A stretch of 64,000 bases of DNA from Flaviflexus massiliensis (GTDB taxonomy: Bacteria; Actinomycetota; Actinomycetes; Actinomycetales; Actinomycetaceae), in NCBI RefSeq assembly GCF_001375495.1, contig NZ_LN831058.1:1694768-1758767 (forward strand), in the 5' to 3' direction. Below the pieces are notes generated by a model. It did not search any database, was not told the DNA's origin, and saw only the letters and a list, made by a program, of their open reading frames with translations. Positions 1 to 8,569 of the stretch are shown here, piece by piece (within the stretch, counting starts at the first letter, position 1; the number at the start of each line of letters is the position of its first letter). Made by a program: the position numbers and the translations under genes.

Positions 1-182
1 TCGGCTTGATTTGGTGCCGGTTCTACCTCGATCACTTCCGCCCAGTCGGCCAGAATCGCGCAGTAGTCCTCCCACTGCCGCAAAGCAAGGTCGGCATCAA
101 CTTCGGTCCGTGCGCGGTGCGTCAAGAGCCCATTGGCGAGCTTCGGTGAGGGCCTGCGAACGAGAACATGGGTGAGTGTCAC
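1..182 (-). CDS. dimethylargininase (DDAH) / amidinotransferase-family protein, partial N-terminus
   Basis: This is the N-terminal 60 codons of a gene that runs off the left edge. The GTG start at 182 overlaps the der stop by 4 nt (GTGA). The frame reads [16 protein letters not shown] and then [16 protein letters not shown], which matches the conserved start of actinobacterial N(G),N(G)-dimethylarginine dimethylaminohydrolases. These enzymes hydrolyse methylated arginine to citrulline and a methylamine. The catalytic Cys/His/Asp residues lie outside the window, so activity cannot be judged. The overlap suggests co-transcription with der and translational coupling. A different amidinotransferase-superfamily member such as arginine deiminase is possible but fits the N-terminal motif less well. 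Confidence 0.72.
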   Translation of the reverse strand, partial: MTLTHVLVRRPSPKLANGLLTHRARTEVDADLALRQWEDYCAILADWAEVIEVEPAPNQA

Positions 183-1615
183 TTCTTCTTGCGCCTTTCC
201 CGGACACGGACCGAGATCTCGATCGGGGATCCCTCAAAGTCAAAGGTTTCCCGCAGGCGGTTCTCGATGAACCGGCGGTAGCCGTGCTCGATGAATCCCG
301 AGGCAAAGATGACAAATCGGGGCGGAGCGGTGCTCGGCTGCGTGGCGAACAGGATCCTGGGCTGCTTCCCACCGCGGACGGGGTGGGGATTAGCTGCGGA
401 TAGTTCACCGAGGAAGTTGTTGAGCTTCGCGGTGGTGATGCGGCGGTTCCAGTTGACGTATGCCTGGTTCATGGCCGACGAGAGCCTGTTCGTGTGCCAC
501 CCGGTCAGTGCCGACAGGTTGACCCGCTGGGCCCACGTGAGCTGAACGAGTTCACGCTCGAGCTCGCGGTTGAACTCGGCCTGACGTTCCACATCGACGA
601 GGTCCCACTTGTTGGCGATGATGACGAGAGCACGCCCAGCATCCACCACCTGTTGAATGACTCGAACATCCTGTTCCGTCAGCGGTTCGGAGGCGTCGAG
701 AAGGACGAGGCCGAGATCAGATTTCTCGATTGCACTCTGGGTGCGGAGTGAAGCGTAAAAGTCGGCGCCTGAAGTCTGGTGAACGCGGCGGCGGATGCCG
801 GCCGTGTCAACGAAGGTCCAGGCCTCCCCATCGAGCTCAATGAACTCGTCAACGGGATCGCGGGTCGTACCCGCAAGCTCGTTCACGACAACGCGCTCTT
901 CGCCAGCCAGGCGGTTCAACAGCGAGGACTTGCCAACATTGGGGCGACCCACGAGGGCAACCCGGCGGGGTCCGTGTGAGCGATACCTGCCGTTGACCTG
1001 CGAGGTTTCGGGCAGGAGCTTCAAGATCCGGTCAAGTAGATCGCCGGATCCGCGGCCGTGCAGGGCCGAGACGGGATAGGGTTCCCCCAGTCCCAGGGAC
1101 CAGAGGTAGGCAGCGTCGGCTTCCTGAGTGTCGGAGTCAACCTTGTTTGCGACCAGGACGACGGGTTTGCCGGAGGCACGCAGGAGCTTGACCACTTCCT
1201 CATCGGTCGAGGTGGCACCAACAGTTGCGTCGACTACGAAGGCAGCAGCGTCTGCCTCGTTGATCGCGATCTCGGCCTGCTGAGCGACGCTGAGATCGAG
1301 TCCCTTAACCTTTGTTTCCCAACCACCCGTATCAACCACGGTGAAGTTGCGTCCGTTCCAGTTGGCGTCGTAACGGACACGGTCACGGGTCACGCCGGGC
1401 AGGTCCTGCACAACGGCAACTCGCTTGCCGAGGATGCGGTTGATGAGGGTGGATTTGCCAACGTTGGGCCGTCCCACCACGGCAAGAACGGGAGGAATGG
1501 GTTTCTCGTCTGGTGCGGGGGCTCCTTCTTGCCATTCGAGTTCGGCAAGATCCTCATCGGTCAGGTCGTACTGGTCCAGTGCACTGCGCAGTGCGGCTGT
1601 CATATCCTCGGTCAT
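179..1615 (-). CDS. der: ribosome biogenesis GTPase Der (EngA)
   Basis: Der is a tandem GTPase needed for 50S subunit assembly. The 478-residue product has two G domains. The first has GRPNVGKS at about residues 48-55, followed by VVDTGG and NKVD. The second has GRPNVGKSS at about 223, then VDTAG and NKWD. A C-terminal KH-like domain ends in a basic RVRERRKKK tail. The ATG start overlaps the cmk stop by 4 nt (ATGA), and its own stop overlaps the next gene. The cmk-der pair is a standard actinobacterial arrangement. A second in-frame Met at residue 5 is an alternative start. Confidence 0.98.
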   Translation of the reverse strand: MTEDMTAALRSALDQYDLTDEDLAELEWQEGAPAPDEKPIPPVLAVVGRPNVGKSTLINRILGKRVAVVQDLPGVTRDRVRYDANWNGRNFTVVDTGGWETKVKGLDLSVAQQAEIAINEADAAAFVVDATVGATSTDEEVVKLLRASGKPVVLVANKVDSDTQEADAAYLWSLGLGEPYPVSALHGRGSGDLLDRILKLLPETSQVNGRYRSHGPRRVALVGRPNVGKSSLLNRLAGEERVVVNELAGTTRDPVDEFIELDGEAWTFVDTAGIRRRVHQTSGADFYASLRTQSAIEKSDLGLVLLDASEPLTEQDVRVIQQVVDAGRALVIIANKWDLVDVERQAEFNRELERELVQLTWAQRVNLSALTGWHTNRLSSAMNQAYVNWNRRITTAKLNNFLGELSAANPHPVRGGKQPRILFATQPSTAPPRFVIFASGFIEHGYRRFIENRLRETFDFEGSPIEISVRVRERRKKK

Positions 1616-2304
1616 TGGACCCTCTCCATACGCTCTTCCACGGCTGCCACGACTTCCTCAATGGTCATATCCGAGGAGTCGATCGTGACAACCCCATCGG
1701 AGGCCGTCATAAACTTTGTGACCGCGGAATCGATGCGGTCTCGCCCGGACACGATGTCCCGCGTCTTATTCAATGTCTCTTCGTCTGCTTTGCCCGAGAG
1801 TTCCGTAGCACGCCGCCTCAGTCGTGCCTCTTCTGAGGCGATGAGCAACACGCGCACGTCAGCATCAGGGTTCACGACGGTTGTGATGTCACGGCCCTCG
1901 GTAACGATCCCCCGCCCGCTCGAGAAAGAATCTAATGTCAGCTCGGACTGAATAATGTTTCTCTGCATCTCGATGAGAATGTCTCGCACCGGAAAGTAGG
2001 AGGAGACGATCGAAACAACGGCGGACAGTTCGGGGCTGCGAATGATCGCGGAAATATCTTCGCCATTGCAAATGTGGGTCTGATCATCAGGATCAATGGG
2101 AACGATCAGCGGAAGTAACTTAACGGTCTCAACCACTGCAACTTCATCTTGAAGATCAACGCCCTGTTCCTGCACCCACCAGGTTGCAGCGCGGTACATG
2201 GCACCGGTATCGAGGTAGGCCAGCTTGTTGCGGCGCGCAACCTCGCGGGACACGGTGGACTTGCCTGATCCGGACGGCCCATCGATCGCGATCGTGATAC
2301 CCAC
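1612..2304 (-). CDS. cmk: cytidylate kinase
   Basis: The enzyme phosphorylates CMP and dCMP to the diphosphates using ATP. The P-loop GPSGSGKST is at residues 9-17 and the length of 230 aa is typical. The characteristic GTEGRD-type segment appears as [14 protein letters not shown] near residues 131-144. The start is GTG at 2304 and shares one base with the tyrA stop (TAGTG), so translation is probably coupled. It lies between tyrA and der in a continuous minus-strand operon. Confidence 0.98.
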   Translation of the reverse strand: MGITIAIDGPSGSGKSTVSREVARRNKLAYLDTGAMYRAATWWVQEQGVDLQDEVAVVETVKLLPLIVPIDPDDQTHICNGEDISAIIRSPELSAVVSIVSSYFPVRDILIEMQRNIIQSELTLDSFSSGRGIVTEGRDITTVVNPDADVRVLLIASEEARLRRRATELSGKADEETLNKTRDIVSGRDRIDSAVTKFMTASDGVVTIDSSDMTIEEVVAAVEERMERVQ

Positions 2305-3386
2305 TACTTCTCCTCCATCTCAACCGAAGCAACAGTCCACCCGCGTTCCTCAAGCCCCTCCGAAAGAGGTGCTGCTTGTGCGGGGTTGACACTGATCTCG
2401 GCCCGCCCGACCGGTTGGGCGGCCGAGTGTTCAAGCGACAAGTCTTCAATGTTAATGCCGATATCGCCGGCTTCGGTAAAGAGGCGACCGAGCTCACCCG
2501 GTTTATCCGGCACGAGAACGGTGACGGTGGCGTAGCGCATGGGAGCGCCGCCGTGCTTGCCGGGAATGCGGGACACTCCCTCATTACCGTCCGAGACGAC
2601 CTTGGCAACCTTGGACACGCCCGAGTAGTCGCCCCGGGCCGCCATCTCGTCCACCCCCTCGATGAGGTCATCGAGCCGGGAACGCAGTTCTTTCAGGACA
2701 GTCCCGACCGGTCCGGGATTGCCGGCAATGATCATGGCCCACAGGTCTGCATCCGAGTTCGCGATCCTGGTCGTATCGCGTAGCCCCTGCCCCGCCAACC
2801 CCAGGCTTGTCGGGCTTGCCTCCGTCAGGGTGGAGGCAAGGAGGGAGGAGACGAGCTGGGGAACGTGACTGACCCGGGCAACGGCCTGATCGTGGAGAAC
2901 TGCCGTCATTTCCACCGGGTACGCTCCCACCTCCATGCCAATCCGCTTCATGAGAGCAACAGCCTCCGGCTGGGATGTTTCGTGCGGAACCACAACCCAG
3001 GGGCGCCCAATAAACAGGTCAGCATCCGCCGCGATCGCGCCTGACCGCTCCCGGCCCGCCATCGGGTGCGACCCGACGTAACGATCACGGGGCTCCTCAA
3101 CCTCGTTGACAACGATCCCTTTGACCGAGGCCACGTCCGTGACGAAAGCATCGGGGAAAGACCGCAGGGACTCATTAATCCACTCCGCCGCCACATCCGG
3201 CGGCGTCGCAACAATGACGAGATCCGGGGATACCGACTCATCGGTCACGACCGTGCCCGCACCAAGATCCTGGGCGAGCGCGGCAACAACGGGTGAGCCG
3301 TCCACGAGCTGAATCTCATGGTTTCGTGACAGGCACAGACCAAGCGATGTACCAAGTAGCCCGGTGCCGATGATGCGGATGATCAC
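2304..3386 (-). CDS. tyrA: prephenate dehydrogenase with C-terminal ACT domain
   Basis: This enzyme makes 4-hydroxyphenylpyruvate from prephenate with NAD(P)+ for tyrosine synthesis. The N-terminus carries the Rossmann motif GTGLLGTSLG at about residues 7-16. The catalytic-region motif GSHPMAGRERSG is near residue 101. The last 75 residues or so form an ACT domain (VLVPDKPGELGRLFTEAG), which in this family usually binds tyrosine or other amino acids for feedback control. The GTG start overlaps the rluB stop by 4 nt. It is embedded in a non-aromatic operon, an arrangement also common in other actinobacteria. Confidence 0.96.
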   Translation of the reverse strand: MIIRIIGTGLLGTSLGLCLSRNHEIQLVDGSPVVAALAQDLGAGTVVTDESVSPDLVIVATPPDVAAEWINESLRSFPDAFVTDVASVKGIVVNEVEEPRDRYVGSHPMAGRERSGAIAADADLFIGRPWVVVPHETSQPEAVALMKRIGMEVGAYPVEMTAVLHDQAVARVSHVPQLVSSLLASTLTEASPTSLGLAGQGLRDTTRIANSDADLWAMIIAGNPGPVGTVLKELRSRLDDLIEGVDEMAARGDYSGVSKVAKVVSDGNEGVSRIPGKHGGAPMRYATVTVLVPDKPGELGRLFTEAGDIGINIEDLSLEHSAAQPVGRAEISVNPAQAAPLSEGLEERGWTVASVEMEEK

Positions 3387-4111
3387 AGGTCAACCGACTT
3401 CATGAGAGCAGCAAGCTCCGATCCGCCGATAACACGCGAACGTCCCGGCTTGAGCCGGCCGAGTCCGATCGTGCCGAACTCGGTGCGGACGAGGCGAACG
3501 ACGGGGTGACGGACGGCCTCAAACATGCGACGTACGACCCGGTTGGCTCCCGAGTGGAGCGTGATTTCGACGATCGAGTTGGGCAGTCCCATCTCGATGA
3601 TCTTGACCTTATCGGCCTTGACGAAGCCGTCCTCGAGGGTGACACCTTCTTCGAGGCGGCGAATAATGGACCTGTTGACCTGGCCCTCAACGGTTGCCAC
3701 ATAGGTTTTCGGCACCTCGTACGAGGGGTGGGTGAGGCGGTGGGTGAGATCCCCATCGTTCGACAGGAGAATGAGTCCCTCGGTGTCGGTATCGAGCCTG
3801 CCCACGTGGTAGAGGCGCTCCTCCCTCATTTCCACAAACTGTGCGAGAGATTCCCTGCCCATGTCATCATCCATGGTCGATACGACCCCGGCTGGCTTGT
3901 GCAGCGCGATGGTGACCTTTGATTCGTCGAAGGTGATGCGTTCCCCATCTACCCGGATGATCTGATCGGGGGTGACGCGGGTGCCGAGCCTGGTGACGGT
4001 CTTACCGTCGATCGATACTCGGCCCTGTTCGATGAGGTCTTCGCAGGAGCGTCGAGATCCCACGCCAGCATGCGCCATCACCTTTTGTAGCCGCTCGCCC
4101 TGTTCACTCAT
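3383..4111 (-). CDS. rluB: 23S rRNA pseudouridine synthase, RsuA/RluB family
   Basis: It isomerises uridine in large-subunit rRNA. An N-terminal S4 RNA-binding domain (about residues 7-55, with RLQKVMAHAGVGSRR) precedes the catalytic domain. The catalytic Asp lies in GRLDTDTEGLILLSNDG near residue 102. The 242-aa length is normal for the short RluB/RsuA type. It sits directly downstream of scpB with a 4-nt overlap, the classic scpA-scpB-rluB order. RsuA specificity for 16S rRNA cannot be excluded from sequence, but the neighbours favour RluB. Confidence 0.95.
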   Translation of the reverse strand: MSEQGERLQKVMAHAGVGSRRSCEDLIEQGRVSIDGKTVTRLGTRVTPDQIIRVDGERITFDESKVTIALHKPAGVVSTMDDDMGRESLAQFVEMREERLYHVGRLDTDTEGLILLSNDGDLTHRLTHPSYEVPKTYVATVEGQVNRSIIRRLEEGVTLEDGFVKADKVKIIEMGLPNSIVEITLHSGANRVVRRMFEAVRHPVVRLVRTEFGTIGLGRLKPGRSRVIGGSELAALMKSVDL

Positions 4112-4821
4112 TGTCGATCCTTTTCTATCTCATCGAGCTCATCCAGCTCGGGTAAATGCGGGGAGGCTGGTGGCAGTTCCGCCAGCGATGTCATCCCCAT
4201 TTTCTCTAAGAAATATCCAGTTGTACCATACAGAACCGCGCCGGTTCCTTCTTGGCCCGTTGCCTCAACGAGCCCCCGGGTGGTGAGCGTCCGAACGACA
4301 CCATCCACGTTCACTCCTCTGATCTCTGCGATTTGGGAGCGGGTGACGGGTTGCCGGTAAGCAATAACCGCAAGGGTCTCGAGTGCAGGACCGGAGAGCT
4401 TACCGGTCTGACCGTGGGTGACGAAGGAACCAACAACCTCCGCGTAGGCCGGGGACGAATAGATGCGCCAGCCCTCCCCCACTTCACGCAGGTCAAATCC
4501 GCGCCGCCTGCCATTCTCTCCCCGGTATTCGGCGGCCAGCGATCGCAAATGCTTGTCGATGATCGCCTCTGATAGTCCGAGGACGTCGGAGAGGTGACGC
4601 ACCGAGACGGGTTCGGGCACCACCATCAGGATCGCTTCAAGAGCACCCAGCACGTCCCCCTCATCAAACCCATTAACCTGATCGGTCACGGTACGTTCAT
4701 CTTGATCCCTGGCGTCACTATCGCTTGCGGGGTTGATGGGCGGCTCTATGGTGATGTCAGTATTCATGTCTGGCTCGGTGGAGCCTAGATCTGGGTGATT
4801 GGATTTGGTCACGCTCCCCAC
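4108..4821 (-). CDS. scpB: segregation and condensation protein B
   Basis: ScpB forms a dimer of winged-helix proteins that binds ScpA and Smc in the bacterial condensin complex. The core from about residue 50 (VLGALEAILMVVPEPV) through the second winged helix (RGLVEATGQEGTGAVLYGTT) is clear. The first 45 residues are acidic and low in complexity. The assigned start is GTG at 4821, overlapping scpA by 13 nt; an internal ATG at residue 19 is an alternative. It overlaps rluB by 4 nt. Confidence 0.96.
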   Translation of the reverse strand: MGSVTKSNHPDLGSTEPDMNTDITIEPPINPASDSDARDQDERTVTDQVNGFDEGDVLGALEAILMVVPEPVSVRHLSDVLGLSEAIIDKHLRSLAAEYRGENGRRRGFDLREVGEGWRIYSSPAYAEVVGSFVTHGQTGKLSGPALETLAVIAYRQPVTRSQIAEIRGVNVDGVVRTLTTRGLVEATGQEGTGAVLYGTTGYFLEKMGMTSLAELPPASPHLPELDELDEIEKDRQ

Positions 4822-5579
4822 CTCACTTCCAGTTCCGCGAGGGCGCGCTCCTGGTGGATGGTGACGGTCCCTTCCCGCAGTTGGTCAAGGACGGCAAGGA
4901 AGAGGGCGACGATGGTGGCGGTGGTGGGAGCATCTGCGCACAACTCCCGGAAGGAGATCGGCTTCCCGCCCGCAAGCTTCTGCCTGAGGACAAGGATCTG
5001 GGATTCCACAGAAACGAGCGGATCGTGCAGATGCGAGAGCCCGATCGTGGGCTCGGTCCGGTCCCGTTCAAGGATCTGCCTAGCAAGTTCCGCAAGCCCT
5101 TCGGGTGTGATGGTGAGCTGCACGTCGGGAATAATCTTCGTGAACTCCTCCTCCATCGGTACCTCCCGGCCTACGGCACGATCATTGTCCGCCAGGGTGC
5201 GGGCCACGAGGGAGGCGAGGTCCTTGTATGCCTTGTATTGGAGGAGCTTCGCAAATAGGAGGTCGCGGGCCTCGAGAAGCTCGAGATCCTCCTCATCTTC
5301 CTCCGTTGAGGGCAGAAGACGTGCCGCCTTCAGTGCAAGTAGCGTGGAAGCAATGACGAGGAACTCGCTTGCCTGGGAGAGGTCCATCTCTGCCCTGGCT
5401 CGAGCGTGGGCGAGGAATTCATCGGTGACTTCGGCTAGCGCAATCTCGGTGATGTCGAGTTGACGCTTGGCAATGAGGGAAAGAAGGACGTCGAACGGGC
5501 CCGAGTAGACGTCGAGAGTGACGTCGAAACCGAGTGCGCTCTCCTGATCAAAGAGAGACTCCTGCCGCCCCTTCATCAC
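4809..5579 (-). CDS. scpA: segregation and condensation protein A (kleisin)
   Basis: ScpA bridges the Smc heads and recruits ScpB. The N-terminal motif YSGPFDVLLSLIAKRQLDITEIALAEV is rewritten in most ScpA proteins as GPLDLLLxLI and is seen here from residue 25. The C-terminal winged helix contains the kleisin end motif FLAVLDQLREGTV. The start could be GTG at 5579 or the adjacent ATG at 5576; the parA stop overlaps both. Confidence 0.96.
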   Translation of the reverse strand: MMKGRQESLFDQESALGFDVTLDVYSGPFDVLLSLIAKRQLDITEIALAEVTDEFLAHARARAEMDLSQASEFLVIASTLLALKAARLLPSTEEDEEDLELLEARDLLFAKLLQYKAYKDLASLVARTLADNDRAVGREVPMEEEFTKIIPDVQLTITPEGLAELARQILERDRTEPTIGLSHLHDPLVSVESQILVLRQKLAGGKPISFRELCADAPTTATIVALFLAVLDQLREGTVTIHQERALAELEVRWGA

Positions 5580-6436
5580 GCACTGTGGCCGCGAGCAATA
5601 ACCTCACGAGCGAGCCTGCGATAAGCGTGGGCACCGTTATGGGTCGGTGCGTAGGTCGTGATCGGTTCGGCTGCGATCGTGGCATCGGGGAACTTAACGG
5701 TGCGGGAAATCTTCGTATCGAACACCCTGTCGCCGAAGCCTTCCTCAACGGACGCAATGACTTCGCGTGCGTGGAGCGTGCGATTATCCACCATGGTGAG
5801 GAGCACGCCATCAAGGCGGAGCTTCGGGTTGAGGCGTTCGGTCACGCGTTCGATCTGTTCCACGAGAAGTGCCACGCCCCTCATGGCGAAGAACTCCGCC
5901 TCGAGGGGAATGATGACGCCGTGGGCGGCGGTCAGCGCGTTCACCGTCAGGAGGCCAAGCGAGGGCTGACAGTCAATGATGATGACGTCGTAGTCATCCA
6001 TGACCGGCCGCAGCACCCGCGCGAGGGTATGTTCGCGGCCAACTTCGGACACCAGCTGGATTTCTGCCGCGGACAGGTCGATGTTTGCGGGTACGACATG
6101 GAGACCATCAACGATGGTTTCGTGGATGATTTCGGTGATGTCGGGCTTGGGTGCGAGCAGCTCCGTGTAGATCGTCCGGTCGAGGGCGCGCGCGTTGACA
6201 CCGAGGCCGGCGGAGGCAGCGCCCTGGGGGTCGAAGTCGATGAGGAGAACCCTGCGCCCATACTCCGCCAATGCGGCCGCGAGGTTGATGGAGGTCGTAG
6301 TTTTACCCACGCCGCCCTTCTGATTGCACATGGCGATGATCCTGGCGGGTCCGTGGGATTCCAGTTCCGGTGGGTACGGGAAGTCCTGATCGGCCGGGTC
6401 ATCCATGAGCGGGGGTTGGTTCGGGTTCTCAGTCAC
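5576..6436 (-). CDS. parA: ParA family ATPase (chromosome partitioning / Soj-like)
   Basis: A deviant Walker A ATPase with KGGVGKTTT at residues 40-48, the Walker A' region LLIDFDPQGAAS and the DVIIIDCQPSLG Walker B segment. The 286-aa length is normal. No parB is adjacent. The position next to scpA and xerD is the conserved actinobacterial location of a second ParA paralogue (equivalent to Mtb Rv1708), whose exact cargo is uncertain. The start is GTG at 6436. Confidence 0.94.
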   Translation of the reverse strand: MTENPNQPPLMDDPADQDFPYPPELESHGPARIIAMCNQKGGVGKTTTSINLAAALAEYGRRVLLIDFDPQGAASAGLGVNARALDRTIYTELLAPKPDITEIIHETIVDGLHVVPANIDLSAAEIQLVSEVGREHTLARVLRPVMDDYDVIIIDCQPSLGLLTVNALTAAHGVIIPLEAEFFAMRGVALLVEQIERVTERLNPKLRLDGVLLTMVDNRTLHAREVIASVEEGFGDRVFDTKISRTVKFPDATIAAEPITTYAPTHNGAHAYRRLAREVIARGHSA

Positions 6437-6453
6437 CCCTCAACAATAGCGAA

Positions 6454-7365
6454 TTAGTGGCCTCGGCGTGCACGGGGGTGCGATGTCGCAAAGGTTTCCT
6501 TCAGTGTTTCAATGCTCACAGCCGTATAGATCTGGGTTGTGGTGACCGAGGAGTGACCGAGCAGTTCCTGCACGACTCTCACGTCGGCTCCTCCCGACAG
6601 GAGGTGGGTGGCATACGAGTGGCGGAGCGTGTGGGGTGATACGTGGGAGCCGATCCCCGCTCTGCTCGCGCAGTCTTGAATAATTGACCAGGCTGATTGC
6701 CGTGACAGTGACCGGCCGAGACTGTTAAGGAACACTGATGGTGTTCCCTTCCCCTTGGCTGCGAGCTCGGGTCTGGCTCGCACCAGGTAGGACTCAAGAG
6801 CCTCAACGGCATATGACCCGAGCGGCACGACCCGTTCCTTTCGACCCTTGCCGAAGAGTCGTACAGCTCCGCCTTCCAGGTCAAGATCGTCGACGGCGAG
6901 ACCGACGGCTTCGGAGATGCGGGCACCGGTCCCGTACAGCACTTCAAGAAGTGCGCGGTCGCGTGGCCCAAAGGGTGGTTCGCTCCTGCCCGCCACGTCA
7001 ATAAGGGCGGTCACCTGCTCGATCGGGATGGGTTTCGGCAGGCGCGAATCGAGCTTGGGTAGCTGGAGTTCTTTCGCCGGGTTGGTTTCGGTCCAGCCTT
7101 CGGCAGTTGCGAACTTGTGGAAGGAACGCACCGCGGTCAGGGTGCGAGCACGAGATGACTTCGCGAGGTCTTTTCCCGCGAGATACTCGGCAAATCCCTT
7201 GGTTTGCTCGTCATCAAGTCTCTCGATATTGGTGATCTTCAGGGTTTCGAGATAGGCAAGGTAACGGGTGAGATCGCGCTCGTAGGCAGCCAGAGTATTG
7301 GCCGAGAGCCCGCGTTCGACCGCTATCGAATTCAGGTAGGCGGCGACTGCCCGGTCGGGTTTCAC
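6454..7365 (-). CDS. xerD: site-specific tyrosine recombinase XerD
   Basis: XerD resolves chromosome dimers at dif with XerC. I place the start at GTG 7365 (VKPDRAVAAYLNSIAVERG), which overlaps the ctaB stop by 4 nt and gives 303 aa, the normal size. The open frame extends further upstream to 7824, but that extension is antisense to ctaB and reads like noise. The core-binding domain is followed by the catalytic domain with the Arg in GTGARISE, then HTLRHSYATHLL, LLGHSSVTTTQIY and the nucleophilic Tyr. Neighbours parA and scpAB fit a segregation role. Confidence 0.96.
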   Translation of the reverse strand: MKPDRAVAAYLNSIAVERGLSANTLAAYERDLTRYLAYLETLKITNIERLDDEQTKGFAEYLAGKDLAKSSRARTLTAVRSFHKFATAEGWTETNPAKELQLPKLDSRLPKPIPIEQVTALIDVAGRSEPPFGPRDRALLEVLYGTGARISEAVGLAVDDLDLEGGAVRLFGKGRKERVVPLGSYAVEALESYLVRARPELAAKGKGTPSVFLNSLGRSLSRQSAWSIIQDCASRAGIGSHVSPHTLRHSYATHLLSGGADVRVVQELLGHSSVTTTQIYTAVSIETLKETFATSHPRARRGH

Positions 7366-8342
7366 ACGAGGAAGGGATCGATGGCGACTGCGAGGAACAA
7401 GACCGCCAGGTAGTAGATCGAGCCGTGGAAGACTTTCATCGCCTTCGGCTTGCCGAGATCGGGGTTCTTGGCGTGTCGGTAGAGATCGATGCAGGACCAC
7501 ATAAACCAGGCCCCGAAGACAATGGCAGCCACCGAGTACAGCCAACCCATCGGCGTAACGGGGATGAGAGCGAGGGAGGTGATGACCGTGAGGGCGGCGT
7601 AGACAATGACGCGCTTGGCAACGGTCACATCGTCGGCAACGGCACCGAGCATGGGGACACCGGCCTTGCGGTAGTCCTTCTTGAACTTCATGGACAGCGG
7701 CCAGTAGTGAGGCGGGGTCCAGAAGAAGATCACAAGGAAAAGAATGACGGCAGGCCACTCGAGGGTGCCGGTCTGGGCAGCCCACGCGATGAGGACGGGC
7801 ATGCAGCCGGCGGCACCACCCCACACAATGTTCTGATCCGTGCGGCGCTTAAGAATGATCGTGTACAGCACGACATAGAGGAGGATGGCGACCGCGGCGA
7901 GGGCCGCAGCCAGCCAGTTGGTGAAGATGCCGAAGCCGAGAATTGAGATGATGCCGATCACGGTGGCAAAGATCGTGGCGTTCTTCGGGCTAATTTCACC
8001 CGTGACGAGGGGCCGCTGCTTTGTGCGGTTCATGACCGCATCAATATCGCGGTCGAGCACCATGTTGTAGGCGTTGGCCGAACCGGACGCGAGATAACCG
8101 AAGACGAGGCAGGACAGGAGCACCCGCCACGACGTCCATCCCCCAGCCGCGAGGATCACGGTGGGAATGGTGGTGGTGAGCAGGAGCTCGATGATGCGGG
8201 GCTTGGTCAGGGCAATGTACGCACCAACTGTGGAACGCTTCGTGCCCTGGGGATGTAGGGGTGGCGGATCTTTCTCCGTCTCCGTCGACGTGACATTCTC
8301 ACTATTCTCAGTATTGAGATCGGACGCTGACCGCTTACTCAC
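7362..8342 (-). CDS. ctaB: protoheme IX farnesyltransferase (heme O synthase)
   Basis: A UbiA-family membrane prenyltransferase that converts heme B to heme O for terminal oxidases. The first Asp-rich motif is YNMVLDRDIDAVMNRTKQRP at about residues 92-111. The second polar loop contains KFKKDYRKAGVPMLG. Seven to nine hydrophobic segments can be seen. The N-terminal 40 residues are hydrophilic and low in complexity. The start is GTG at 8342. It is divergent from tkt, as in mycobacteria and corynebacteria. Heme A synthase and oxidase genes are not in the window. Confidence 0.95.
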   Translation of the reverse strand: MSKRSASDLNTENSENVTSTETEKDPPPLHPQGTKRSTVGAYIALTKPRIIELLLTTTIPTVILAAGGWTSWRVLLSCLVFGYLASGSANAYNMVLDRDIDAVMNRTKQRPLVTGEISPKNATIFATVIGIISILGFGIFTNWLAAALAAVAILLYVVLYTIILKRRTDQNIVWGGAAGCMPVLIAWAAQTGTLEWPAVILFLVIFFWTPPHYWPLSMKFKKDYRKAGVPMLGAVADDVTVAKRVIVYAALTVITSLALIPVTPMGWLYSVAAIVFGAWFMWSCIDLYRHAKNPDLGKPKAMKVFHGSIYYLAVLFLAVAIDPFLV

Positions 8343-8569
8343 TCAAACCACCTTTTATCTGACCGCTGGTCACTCAGTCTAGCGCACCCACCGGACCGAA
8401 AGCCCAATACCACAGGCTAAATGTGGCGAAGTAGGACTTTTGGTGGGCGAGTTTCATCCGATGCTTTTACCGCTTGGCGAAAAATCCGAGATAGTGAAGA
8501 AAGCTGGAACGACTGCAGACTAGACTGGTAGATAACTGCCCATTTTTTACCGCGTCACAAGGAGACACA
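8343..8569. promoter_or_regulatory. divergent ctaB / tkt intergenic region
   Basis: This is a 227-bp spacer that must hold promoters for both directions. On the plus strand an AAGGAGA ribosome-binding site lies 6 nt before the tkt ATG. TANNNT hexamers at 8521-8526 and 8529-8534 are -10 candidates, without a convincing -35. No operator was recognised. Confidence 0.4.

Noticed and set aside
7366-7824. 153-codon N-terminal extension of the xerD frame
   Set aside because: It lies antisense within ctaB, reads as His/Arg/Cys-rich noise, and GTG 7365 gives the normal XerD length with a 4-nt overlap.
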